Shown here one piece after another: positions 1 through 6,754 of a stretch of 6,948 bases of DNA (position 1 is the stretch's first letter; each line of letters begins with the position of its first letter). A model generated the notes under the pieces. That model searched no databases. It worked only from the letters and a program-made list of their open reading frames with translations, and was not told the origin of the DNA. A program made the position numbers and the translations under genes. This DNA is from an uncultured Flavobacteriales bacterium (GTDB taxonomy: Bacteria; Bacteroidota; Bacteroidia; Flavobacteriales_D; Parvicellaceae). The stretch lies in contig CALDTD010000310.1 of the NCBI GenBank assembly GCA_937924345.1, forward strand, positions 1 to 6,948, given 5' to 3'.

Positions 1-113
1 TTAAATTAATGGGAGATGCAAACTCTTCTAAAGACAAAAACTTATTGACTCAATTAATGGATTTTGCTTCTAAAACTGGATTAGGAAATTCAAAAGCTAA
101 AGATTTGATGTAG
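1..113 (+). CDS. C-terminal end of an unrecognised protein (partial, 5' end outside window)
   Basis: An open frame enters from the left edge (first whole codon at 3) and stops at TAG 111-113, giving 36 residues that begin KLMGDANSSKDKNLL and end GNSKAKDLM. The piece is hydrophilic, rich in Lys, Asp, Asn and Ser, and probably helical, with no membrane segment or recognisable motif. I do not recognise the family. A well-formed hairpin terminator begins 22 bp after the stop, which supports this being the true end of a transcribed gene and separates it from the next gene. The codon use (AAA, TTA, GAT, AAT) matches the rest of the window. Too little is visible to assign a function. Confidence 0.6.
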   Translation, partial: KLMGDANSSKDKNLLTQLMDFASKTGLGNSKAKDLM

Positions 114-134
114 AAATAACTAATTTAAGTATCC

Positions 135-171
135 AAACCTAACAAGTTTTAAAAACCTGTTAGGTTTATTT
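135..171 (+). terminator. Intrinsic terminator after the first gene
   Basis: A perfect 10-bp inverted repeat, AAACCTAACA (135-144) and TGTTAGGTTT (158-167), encloses an AT-rich loop that can pair further (146-149 with 153-156). The right arm runs straight into TTTATTT (165-171). The hairpin lies 22 bp after the upstream stop codon and ends about 12 bp before the next ATG, so it probably ends the upstream transcript. The next gene must then start from a promoter overlapping this region or depend on read-through. Confidence 0.8.
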
Positions 172-183
172 AACAAAAAAGTA

Positions 184-663
184 ATGCTTAAACTTATTTA
201 TTGTTTAGTTTTTATACTTCTATTCTTTGATCATTTCCATTCTCAACAAAACATAAAATCAGTTAAAAAGGATATTTATTGTTATGATGTTAAAGATGGA
301 TGTATTTATCAAGACGCTTTTAATTTGACCATTGATTCTATTTACAAAATTGATTCAACATTTTTTAACAGTCGAAAATATTACATTATTATTGAATTAG
401 ATGGAAGGTATAACGAGCTTCATTTACTTATATCAAACGGAATGAAAAGCTTTTCAATTTTAGACACCGACCTTAATAAGGTTGACTCTCTTGTTTGTCA
501 AAGTGGCATAAGTAAATATTGGTCTTTATCTATAAAAGAAAAATGGAAGGATACTCTTAAGTCATTTGCTAAAAAATCTAGGGAATATGATGATGCATAT
601 GAACCAATTTGTTTAATTGTAACAAAAAAAAGGAATAAATTTAAGGTTAAACATATCTTTTAG
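184..663 (+). CDS. Small secreted hypothetical protein
   Basis: A 159-residue protein of unknown function. Residues 1-20 form a classic signal peptide: Lys3, a hydrophobic core LIYCLVFILLFF, then a polar end with likely cleavage around HFHS/QQN. There is no other membrane segment, so the mature product of about 139 residues should be periplasmic or surface-exposed. Cys7 lies inside the hydrophobic core and is not a lipobox, so a lipoprotein is unlikely. The mature part has alternating short hydrophobic stretches (KYYIIIELDG, LHLLIS, FSILDTDL) suggesting a mainly beta fold, four cysteines (33, 40, 105, 143) that could form disulfides, and a basic C-terminus. ATG 184 is chosen because it begins the signal peptide. 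There is no Shine-Dalgarno site, only an A-rich leader, which is normal in Bacteroidetes. It sits alone between a terminator and the repeat block. Confidence 0.75.
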   Translation: MLKLIYCLVFILLFFDHFHSQQNIKSVKKDIYCYDVKDGCIYQDAFNLTIDSIYKIDSTFFNSRKYYIIIELDGRYNELHLLISNGMKSFSILDTDLNKVDSLVCQSGISKYWSLSIKEKWKDTLKSFAKKSREYDDAYEPICLIVTKKRNKFKVKHIF

Positions 664-680
664 ATAGAAAAATATAAAAA

Positions 681-711
681 CCAATCTCCCTAACCCTCTT
701 CGCCAAGAGGG
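681..711 (+). repeat. Hairpin repeat copy A (forward orientation)
   Basis: Foot CCAATCTCCCTAA (681-693) followed by a hairpin with stem CCCTCTT (694-700) / AAGAGGG (705-711) and loop CGCC. It is the first of four related copies in 681-1467, in the same orientation as copy C and inverted relative to B and D. It lies 17 bp after the secreted-protein stop. It could act as a weak terminator hairpin, but no U-tract follows (GAATTAAAAC), so its main identity is as a member of the repeat family. Confidence 0.8.
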
Positions 712-811
712 AATTAAAACTTTAGTTCAAACAAACACTTAATCTACATAATAAAAAGAACCTCATTCTTATTTAATCATATTAACTAAAAAATTGAAAA
801 CAACTTAAAGG

Positions 812-845
812 TCTCCCTTGGAGAAGGGAGATTTAGAGGGATTGA
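812..845 (-). repeat. Hairpin repeat copy B (inverted orientation), upstream flank of the DUF559 gene
   Basis: Read on the minus strand it is foot TCAATCCCTCTAAA (845-832) followed by stem TCTCCCTT / AAGGGAGA (831-824 with 819-812) and loop CTCC. With copy A it makes an inverted pair around an AT-rich spacer of 100 bp (712-811). Its foot ends 8 bp before the chosen ATG of the DUF559 gene. The DUF559 frame is open through the whole copy; the nearest upstream in-frame stop is TAA at 806-808. Confidence 0.8.
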
Positions 846-853
846 TTTACAAA

Positions 854-1258
854 ATGAAACTGATGCAAAATAAGTCAAACTATAATAAAAACTTAAGACC
901 ACTAGCTAGAAAATTAAGAAACAGTTCTACTATTGGAGAGGCTTTATTATGGAATGATTTGAAAGGCAAAAAAATGTTAGAACATACATTTAATCGGCAG
1001 TTTCCTATGCTAGTAGGAAATAAAAAAATTATCGTTGATTTTATTTGTAGAAAATTAAAACTAATAATAGAGGTTGATGGTTACTCTCACACATTTAAAA
1101 TAGATGAAGATGAAAGTAGAGACACTATCCTTAAGAAAGAAAATTATACTGTTTTAAGGTTTCTAGAAAAGGATGTAAAACAAGACATTGAGAATGTAAT
1201 TAGGGAAATTGAGATTACTATTAAAAATTTAGAAGAAACACAAGATCAATCCCCCTAG
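854..1258 (+). CDS. DUF559 domain endonuclease-like protein (Vsr/MutH-type fold)
   Basis: A 134-residue protein of the DUF559 family, whose fold resembles the very-short-patch-repair endonuclease and belongs to the PD-(D/E)XK superfamily. Family landmarks are all present: ARKLRNSSTIGEALLWNDLK near the N-terminus (Glu29), FNRQFP (residues 46-51), IIVDFICRKLKLIIEVDGYSH with Asp62, Glu73, Asp75 and His79 as the likely metal or catalytic site, then TVLRFLEKDV and a C-terminal helix. Length is usual for a stand-alone DUF559 protein, so it looks intact. ATG 854 is preferred over TTG 818, which lies inside repeat B and would add 12 repeat-encoded residues; ATG 863 is also possible. The stop TAG (1256-1258) and the last residues (QSP) come from repeat C. 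The role is unknown; the tight framing by hairpin repeats suggests they are its substrate or its vehicle. Confidence 0.88.
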   Translation: MKLMQNKSNYNKNLRPLARKLRNSSTIGEALLWNDLKGKKMLEHTFNRQFPMLVGNKKIIVDFICRKLKLIIEVDGYSHTFKIDEDESRDTILKKENYTVLRFLEKDVKQDIENVIREIEITIKNLEETQDQSP

Positions 1259-1276
1259 CCCCCTTCGCTAAGGGGG
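1246..1276 (+). repeat. Hairpin repeat copy C (forward orientation), overlapping the DUF559 3' end
   Basis: Foot TCAATCCCCCTAG (1246-1258) followed by stem CCCCCTT (1259-1265) / AAGGGGG (1270-1276) and loop CGCT. The foot encodes the last residues and the stop codon of the DUF559 gene. Compared with copy A, the T-A pair at stem position 4 is C-G here, so the change is compensated on both arms. Both A and C continue with GGGAAT and an A-rich stretch. The G+C-rich stem could help end the DUF559 transcript, but no clear U-tract follows. Confidence 0.82.
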
Positions 1277-1322
1277 AATAAAGTTTCGTTTTATTATCAT
1301 TAAGCACATTAAAAAAGATAGA

Positions 1323-1341
1323 ATAATAATTCAATTATTAT
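1323..1341. repeat. Short AT-only palindrome in the C-D spacer
   Basis: ATAATAATT (1323-1331) and AATTATTAT (1333-1341) are a perfect 9-bp inverted repeat around a single C at 1332. It lies in the gene-free 242-bp stretch 1259-1500, which otherwise holds repeat copies C and D and AT-rich sequence. It could be an operator-like site or cruciform. In DNA this AT-rich, chance palindromes of this size are possible, so no function is assigned. Confidence 0.35.
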
Positions 1342-1433
1342 CAAAAAAAAACAACAAGAACATAAAAAAATTATGTTAAAACAAAAATGTACCAAATCAA
1401 CTACGTAAACCTGACCATAAAAACCAATTAAAT

Positions 1434-1467
1434 TCTCCCTTGGCGAAGGGAGACAAAGAGGGATTGA
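1434..1467 (-). repeat. Hairpin repeat copy D (inverted orientation), in the ATPase upstream region
   Basis: On the minus strand this is foot TCAATCCCTCTTTG (1467-1454), stem TCTCCCTT / AAGGGAGA (1453-1446 with 1441-1434) and loop CGCC. The stem is identical to copy B; the foot differs at its inner end and the loop by one base. With copy C it forms an inverted pair around a 157-bp AT-rich spacer. It ends 33 bp before the ATPase start codon, so a transcript starting upstream would carry the hairpin in its 5' leader. I see no confident Bacteroidetes-type promoter (TTTG / TAnnTTTG) between it and the start codon. Confidence 0.8.
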
Positions 1468-1500
1468 AATAACGAAATTAAACTATCAGTATACAACACC

Positions 1501-4500
1501 ATGGAAAAAAGCGAAGAAATAAAATTAGAAGGCGGCACTTACGAAATAATAAGAGATCGTTTATCTAAACATGGAAAGCTTTTACAAGAGCGTTTAAACA
1601 CCCTTAATGTAGAGCGTAAAAATGTATTTGGAGCTATTGAAACGACGTTAGTTTCTACCGAGCGAATTACTACAGAAAACAACTGTTTACCTCGTGATAT
1701 GGTTCCTGTGGGTGATAATTTTATTTTCGGATACAATGTCCATATTGGTTTACGTACCGAAATTAAAATTAGTGATGTATTTAGTATCTATAAATATGCT
1801 AACCATAACTTTTCTCAAATTGAGTATGACTTAATTAATAGCGAAGAGTTTCAAACAGACTTTCATAACCTTTATAAATACTATAAAAACGCAGAATTTC
1901 TAAAATTTGTAGAACAAGGGCCTTTTCTATTCTTCGTATTTCAAGTTGGAAATTCTGTTAACGATATAAAAGCCTTTAAATGGAATATTAAAGAAAAACA
2001 ATTAATCTATATAGATAACCGTTCGGAATATGAAATAGCATTCCCAGAACAGCACGAGTTTCAATGGGTAAAAACAACTAGAAATCAACATGTTGGTGGA
2101 GAACATCCACACATTTCTATCGAGGACATTGTTTTTGTAGAAACTGTTGGTGGAGATTTAACCATTAAAATTGAAGACAACACTTCCTCTGGAAAAGGAA
2201 TCTATTCAGAACCAGTAGATCATCAAGATCAAACGTTAGATGATGCGTTAATTTATTATGCAATAATTGGAAACTTAGTTGTATTAAAAATTCAACCGTA
2301 TCAAGAAAAAGACTTTCGCTATTTAGTTTTTAATAATAAAGTAAAAACAGTAACAAGAATAGATGCTTTGGAAAAATCTGGTGTCTTATTACCCGATGAT
2401 CATGGTTTAATCTTTTCGAAAGGATATTATTTACAATCTGGAGAACATAAAGTATTCGAGAATCAATTAGAAGATATGATTTTTGAAAAACGTATTGCTT
2501 CGCCTAATGGTGAGGACTATTTATACGTTTTTTATAATGAACTTTCAGGAACTTATATCTTGCTGAGTTATAATATAATTGAGCAAAAAGTAGAGACACC
2601 AATAATTTGTCATGGATACTCTATTTTTGACAATGGAGAAATGTGTTTCTTCAAAAACGATGACGAACAAAAGAAGCATCATGCTGTACAAATTTGGCAA
2701 ACACCATTTTTGGATCACAGTTTTATACCAGAAGAAAAAAACGATTCTGAATTACAAAAAATTGGGAATAAAGATATTGTAAAAGCAATGTCTGAGTGTA
2801 ATGAAGTCATTCGATTAATAAATAAAGAAGATTCTTACGCTAACTTGTATTACGACATCGTAAAAGGAACTAACGATGTTTTGGATTCTTACCATTGGAT
2901 CAATAAAATAAAGGTATCGGACATTCATGAACCTTTAACAGCAATAAAAGAGTCAGCTGCTTCAGCAATTGATGAATTTGACAAGGTTGTAAAAGTTAAA
3001 GAACACACCAAAGAAGAGACAGAAAAAACCCAGGAAATTGTCGCTGGATTATTACGTTCAATTAAGATTAAGAACTTCGATTTAATCGACCATTTTGTTG
3101 AAGTTTTAGGCCAAATAAGGGGCGTGCGTGGTAGCATAATTCAATTGAAGGAATTGCGCTATGTCGATAGTGATTTAGTTAACGAATTAGATGAAAAAAT
3201 TGCACATCATCAAGAGGATATTTCTCAACGTTGTGTACAGTTTTTGTTAGATGAAAAGTCACTAGCTCCTTACCTTATAAAAGTAGAAGGACTTAAGAGC
3301 TCTATCGATAAACTTGAAAAAGTTGTTGAAGCAAATGAGTTAGAGAAAAATGTATTGGCAGTTTCAGCCGAGCTAGAATTATTAATCGAAATTGTAAGTA
3401 ACTTAAAAATAGAAGATGCTACACAAACCACTAAGATTATTGATGCTATTTCTGATATTTATGCGCAATTCAACCAAATTAATGCAGCATTAAAAAAGAA
3501 AAGAAAAGCTTTATTAAGTAAAGAAGGGAAAGCAGAATTCAACAGTCAATTGAAATTGATTAGTCAAAGTGTAGTTAACTTTTTAGATGTTTCTGAAACG
3601 CCAGAAAAATGCGATGAGTATTTAACAAAGTTAATGGTTCAGTTGGAAGAGCTAGAAGGCAAATTTTCTGAGTTTGATGAATACATTACACGAATAAGTG
3701 AAAAAAGAGAAGAAGTTTACAATGCTTTCGAATCGCGTAAAATTGCTTTAATAGAAAGTAGGAATAAACGTGCTACTACATTAAAGCAATCTGCTGAAAG
3801 AATCCTAAAAGGGATTAAAAACAGAGTTGGTAATTTAAAAACTCCAGTAGAAATAAACGGTTATTTTGCTTCCGATATAATGGTGAGTAAAATCCGTGAT
3901 ATTGTAGCTCAGTTAATCGAATTGAAAGATGCTGTAAAAGCCGATGATATACAAAGTCAATTTAAGACAGTAAAAGAAGATGCGCTGCGTCAGCTAAAAG
4001 ATAAAACAGAGCTTTTTGTTGATGGAAAAGATATCATTCAAATGGGCAAACATCAATTTTCTGTCAATACGCAAGCGTTAGACTTAACAATTGTATTTAG
4101 GAATGGGGAAATGTGTTTCCATTTAACAGGAACCAATTATTTTGAACCTGTTACTAATCCAGAATTTTTAGCAACAGAAGAGGTTTGGGATCAAACTTAT
4201 ATCTCGGAAAATAAAGAAATTTATCGTTCAGAGTATTTAGCTTACCAAATCATTAAACAAATAGAAAATAAAGAGCTTATTTCGAGTTCGAATTTTTTAT
4301 CACTTTCCGAAAAGGAACAACTCTCAATTGTTCAACAATTTATGTCGAATAAATATGAGGAAGGATACGCCAAAGGAATTCATGATGTAGATGCGAATAC
4401 TATATTAACTACAGCATTAACCATTGCTAAAAATGCCGATTTATTGGTGTTCAATAGTTATGAAAGAGCTTGCGCTAAATTCTTTTGGGAAAAACATATT

Positions 4501-6396
4501 GATTCAGCATTAAAAAAGGAAATAGAACCACAGTTAAAAGCTGCCGGAATTGTGATGGAGGTTTTTCCAGAAACCAATGAATTTAACCATCTTAAGAATA
4601 CTTTAGTAGATGCATTAACAAACTTTATAAAAGAAACAGGTTTATACACGAATGCAAATGTTACCAACACAGCAAACTATTTATTTGCAGAAATAAGTAG
4701 AGGAGATCAATTTATCTTGAGCCAAGAAGCGCTAGAGCTATTTGATCAATTCAATCTATATTTAACTAAAATAGATGCTAAGAAAACCTTTAATAATTCT
4801 ATTCAATCATTAGAAAAATCAGCAAAAAGTCAAGTTTTATTAATGCAAAACTGGCTAAAGGCTTATTTGGAAGCGCATCCTAAAAACAACCATTTAAAGG
4901 AGTATGTAGAAGAGGTTTCTATTTCTGTTATTTCTTCTGATAAAGAAAAACCAAAAGTAATTAAGGTAAAAACGAGTCAGACTCTTTCTAACTTTACTGG
5001 TAATCACTCCAAAGTAGATGGAGGTTATATCTTCGATTACAATGAGTTTAATAAACAGTTGTATTATTTTGAAACAGTAAGTGTTCCTAAATTTAAACAA
5101 TATCAAGAGTTAAAGAAAGATATCATTCACGAATTTAAAGACGAATTAAGATTACATGAGTTTAAGGCAAAAGTAATGACATCTTTTGTTCGTAATAAAT
5201 TAATTGACGAGGTTTACTTTCCATTAATCGGAGACAACTTAGCCAAACAAATGGGAACAGCTGGAGAAAACAAACGTACCGATTTAATGGGAATGTTGTT
5301 ATTAATTTCTCCTCCAGGTTATGGTAAAACAACATTGATGGAATACATCGCCAATCGTTTAGGCTTGGTATTCATGAAAATAAACGGACCAACTATTGGT
5401 CATCATGTTACTTCATTAGATCCTTCAGAAGCGCCAAATGCGAGTGCAAAAGAAGAAATCGAAAAACTGAACCTCGCCTTTGAAATGGGTGACAATGTGA
5501 TGATCTACTTAGATGATATTCAGCATTGTAACCCAGAGTTATTGCAAAAGTTTATTTCTTTATGCGATGCTCAACGAAAAATTGAAGGAGTTTATAAAGG
5601 AAAGAGTAAAACCTATGATTTAAGAGGTAAGAAAGTCGCTATTGTAATGGCAGGAAATCCTTATACGGAAAGTGGAGATAAATTCCAGATTCCAGATATG
5701 CTTTCGAATCGTGCCGACATTTATAACCTTGGGGACATAACAGGTGGTAAAGACGATGTTTTTGAACTAAGTTACATTGAGAATAGTTTAACTTCTAATA
5801 CTGTTTTACAACGATTGGCAGCAAAAAGCTTTAACGATGTCTATGCATTCATTAAAGTTGCTGAAACAGGCTCTCGAGAAGGCTTAGAGTTTGAAGGGAA
5901 TCATTCTGGCCAAGAGATTAAAGAGTATATAGCTATTTTAGAAAAAGTATTAATTGTAAGAGATACGTTAACTAAAGTAAATGCGCAATATATTTATTCG
6001 GCTGGTCAAGAAGAAAAATATAGAACAGAACCGTCGTTTAAGTTACAAGGTTCTTATCGTGATATGAATAAAATTGTAGAAAAGTTGGTTCCTATTATGA
6101 ATGAAAAAGAGCTGCAAACAATTATCATGTCTCACTACGAAAACGAATCGCAAACACTAACTACTGGAGCCGAAGCAAACATTTTAAAATTTAAAGAGTT
6201 ACAAGGTATTCTTACAGAAGAAGACTCAAAACGTTGGAAAGAAATTAAAGCTGTATTTATGAAAGGGCAAAAAATGAAAGGGTTGGGTGAAAACAACCAA
6301 ACAGCACAAGTACTTCTAAAAATGGAAGATATGACCAAGAGTTTAGCGGCTATTGCTTATAGTATTGGTGAAGTAATTGAAGATGAGGAAAAATGA
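1501..6396 (+). CDS. Giant DUF3686 / 'DNA repair ATPase' family AAA+ protein
   Basis: A 1631-residue cytoplasmic protein with no signal peptide or membrane segment. Residues ~20-465 match the beta-rich module I recognise as DUF3686. Residues ~480-840 are charged, heptad-like helices forming a long coiled coil. A short beta segment near 850-885 and a mostly helical region (~900-1220, with KYEEGYAKGIHDVDA at 951-965) lead to a C-terminal AAA+ domain (~1225-1530). Its Walker A is SPPGYGKTT (1270-1278; Lys1276, Thr1277), Walker B is VMIYLDD (1333-1339), sensor 1 is Asn1386 in AGNPY, a candidate arginine finger is Arg1404 in LSNRAD, and a candidate sensor 2 is Arg1520 in GSYRDMNK. Asp1339 replaces the usual Walker B glutamate. 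'DNA repair' is an inherited family label, probably from coiled-coil resemblance to SMC-type ATPases; I know of no direct proof. Length fits the family (about 1600-1700 residues), so it looks intact. ATG 1501 is the first good start and has no Shine-Dalgarno site. Confidence 0.9.
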   Translation: MEKSEEIKLEGGTYEIIRDRLSKHGKLLQERLNTLNVERKNVFGAIETTLVSTERITTENNCLPRDMVPVGDNFIFGYNVHIGLRTEIKISDVFSIYKYANHNFSQIEYDLINSEEFQTDFHNLYKYYKNAEFLKFVEQGPFLFFVFQVGNSVNDIKAFKWNIKEKQLIYIDNRSEYEIAFPEQHEFQWVKTTRNQHVGGEHPHISIEDIVFVETVGGDLTIKIEDNTSSGKGIYSEPVDHQDQTLDDALIYYAIIGNLVVLKIQPYQEKDFRYLVFNNKVKTVTRIDALEKSGVLLPDDHGLIFSKGYYLQSGEHKVFENQLEDMIFEKRIASPNGEDYLYVFYNELSGTYILLSYNIIEQKVETPIICHGYSIFDNGEMCFFKNDDEQKKHHAVQIWQTPFLDHSFIPEEKNDSELQKIGNKDIVKAMSECNEVIRLINKEDSYANLYYDIVKGTNDVLDSYHWINKIKVSDIHEPLTAIKESAASAIDEFDKVVKVKEHTKEETEKTQEIVAGLLRSIKIKNFDLIDHFVEVLGQIRGVRGSIIQLKELRYVDSDLVNELDEKIAHHQEDISQRCVQFLLDEKSLAPYLIKVEGLKSSIDKLEKVVEANELEKNVLAVSAELELLIEIVSNLKIEDATQTTKIIDAISDIYAQFNQINAALKKKRKALLSKEGKAEFNSQLKLISQSVVNFLDVSETPEKCDEYLTKLMVQLEELEGKFSEFDEYITRISEKREEVYNAFESRKIALIESRNKRATTLKQSAERILKGIKNRVGNLKTPVEINGYFASDIMVSKIRDIVAQLIELKDAVKADDIQSQFKTVKEDALRQLKDKTELFVDGKDIIQMGKHQFSVNTQALDLTIVFRNGEMCFHLTGTNYFEPVTNPEFLATEEVWDQTYISENKEIYRSEYLAYQIIKQIENKELISSSNFLSLSEKEQLSIVQQFMSNKYEEGYAKGIHDVDANTILTTALTIAKNADLLVFNSYERACAKFFWEKHIDSALKKEIEPQLKAAGIVMEVFPETNEFNHLKNTLVDALTNFIKETGLYTNANVTNTANYLFAEISRGDQFILSQEALELFDQFNLYLTKIDAKKTFNNSIQSLEKSAKSQVLLMQNWLKAYLEAHPKNNHLKEYVEEVSISVISSDKEKPKVIKVKTSQTLSNFTGNHSKVDGGYIFDYNEFNKQLYYFETVSVPKFKQYQELKKDIIHEFKDELRLHEFKAKVMTSFVRNKLIDEVYFPLIGDNLAKQMGTAGENKRTDLMGMLLLISPPGYGKTTLMEYIANRLGLVFMKINGPTIGHHVTSLDPSEAPNASAKEEIEKLNLAFEMGDNVMIYLDDIQHCNPELLQKFISLCDAQRKIEGVYKGKSKTYDLRGKKVAIVMAGNPYTESGDKFQIPDMLSNRADIYNLGDITGGKDDVFELSYIENSLTSNTVLQRLAAKSFNDVYAFIKVAETGSREGLEFEGNHSGQEIKEYIAILEKVLIVRDTLTKVNAQYIYSAGQEEKYRTEPSFKLQGSYRDMNKIVEKLVPIMNEKELQTIIMSHYENESQTLTTGAEANILKFKELQGILTEEDSKRWKEIKAVFMKGQKMKGLGENNQTAQVLLKMEDMTKSLAAIAYSIGEVIEDEEK

Positions 6397-6418
6397 AGAT
6401 TAAAAGACTCTAAATAAA

Positions 6419-6754
6419 CTAATCAAACAACAAATTAGTAATCTCAATAAATTCTGGAACATCTAATTGTTCTGGTCTTTTAGTAAACAAGTCCATTTCC
6501 TTATGTTCTGGCTTTAAAAATGGTTTTAATGAACTACGCAGCATTTTTCTACGTTGGTTAAATGCTGTTTTAATTATCGTTTTAAACTTCTTATGATCAC
6601 AACCTAAATCGGTTACATCATTTCGCACCATTCTAATTACTCCCGACTTTACTTTAGGTGGAGGGTCAAAGACATCTTCGTTTACAGTAAATAAATACTC
6701 TATATCGTAAAAAGCTTGTAGCAAAACACTTAGAATTCCATATTTTTTAGATCC
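6419..6754 (-). CDS. rsmA: RsmA/KsgA 16S rRNA dimethyladenosine transferase, C-terminal fragment (5' end lost)
   Basis: RsmA uses S-adenosylmethionine to dimethylate two adjacent adenosines near the 3' end of 16S rRNA during late 30S assembly. Only the last 111 residues are here. They start [17 protein letters not shown], continue with [15 protein letters not shown], the end of the catalytic domain, and run into the small helical rRNA-binding domain with [13 protein letters not shown]. The stop is at 6421-6419. TTG 6724-6722 is an internal Leu codon, not a start, because the conserved sequence extends upstream to at least 6754. A full protein has about 260-290 residues, so the SAM-binding loop and the NxPY catalytic motif are missing. 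Upstream of Gly (6754-6752) the similarity ends and an in-frame stop TGA appears at 6763-6761. The gene converges on the ATPase gene, leaving 22 bp between stop codons with no obvious terminator. It is either cut by a contig chimera or truly broken. Confidence 0.92.
   Translation of the reverse strand, partial: GSKKYGILSVLLQAFYDIEYLFTVNEDVFDPPPKVKSGVIRMVRNDVTDLGCDHKKFKTIIKTAFNQRRKMLRSSLKPFLKPEHKEMDLFTKRPEQLDVPEFIEITNLLFD

Larger units (their letters stand above)
681..1467. mobile_element. Putative REP/BIME-like element carrying a DUF559 endonuclease
   Basis: Four copies of a foot-plus-hairpin repeat occur as A(+) 681-711, B(-) 812-845, C(+) 1246-1276 and D(-) 1434-1467, with one gene, a DUF559 endonuclease, between B and C. 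B and C meet the gene foot-first, so the hairpins cap a core of 812-1276. A-B and C-D are inverted pairs with AT-rich spacers of 100 and 157 bp. REP elements have a comparable layout (a short conserved guide next to a hairpin, often in inverted pairs called BIMEs), but those are mobilised by Y1 RAYT transposases and none is present here. Mobility is inferred from architecture alone; the true boundaries and any target-site duplication are unknown. Confidence 0.5.

Noticed and set aside
818..853. TTG 818 as the start of the DUF559 protein (146-residue version)
   Set aside because: The 12 extra residues are translated from repeat copy B. The family-like sequence begins after ATG 854, so the longer version is probably a side effect of the repeat being open in this frame.
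681..1467. CRISPR array
   Set aside because: Repeats alternate in orientation, are internally hairpinned, differ in sequence and have spacers of 100-400 bp, one holding a gene. No cas gene is present.
681..1467. Classical insertion sequence or IS200/IS605 / RAYT element
   Set aside because: No transposase (no HUH Y1, DDE or serine recombinase motif) is encoded in the window. Only the repeat layout is reminiscent of REP elements.
1539..6338. Minus-strand open frames of 65-70 codons inside the giant ATPase gene (1539-1736, 2925-3137, 4458-4670, 4894-5106, 6135-6338)
   Set aside because: They lie antisense within a well-supported coding region, show no domain or codon-use signal of their own, and are the expected shadows of a long AT-rich gene.
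6397..6418. Bidirectional terminator between the ATPase and rsmA
   Set aside because: The 22-bp gap contains no convincing inverted repeat or T-tract on either strand.
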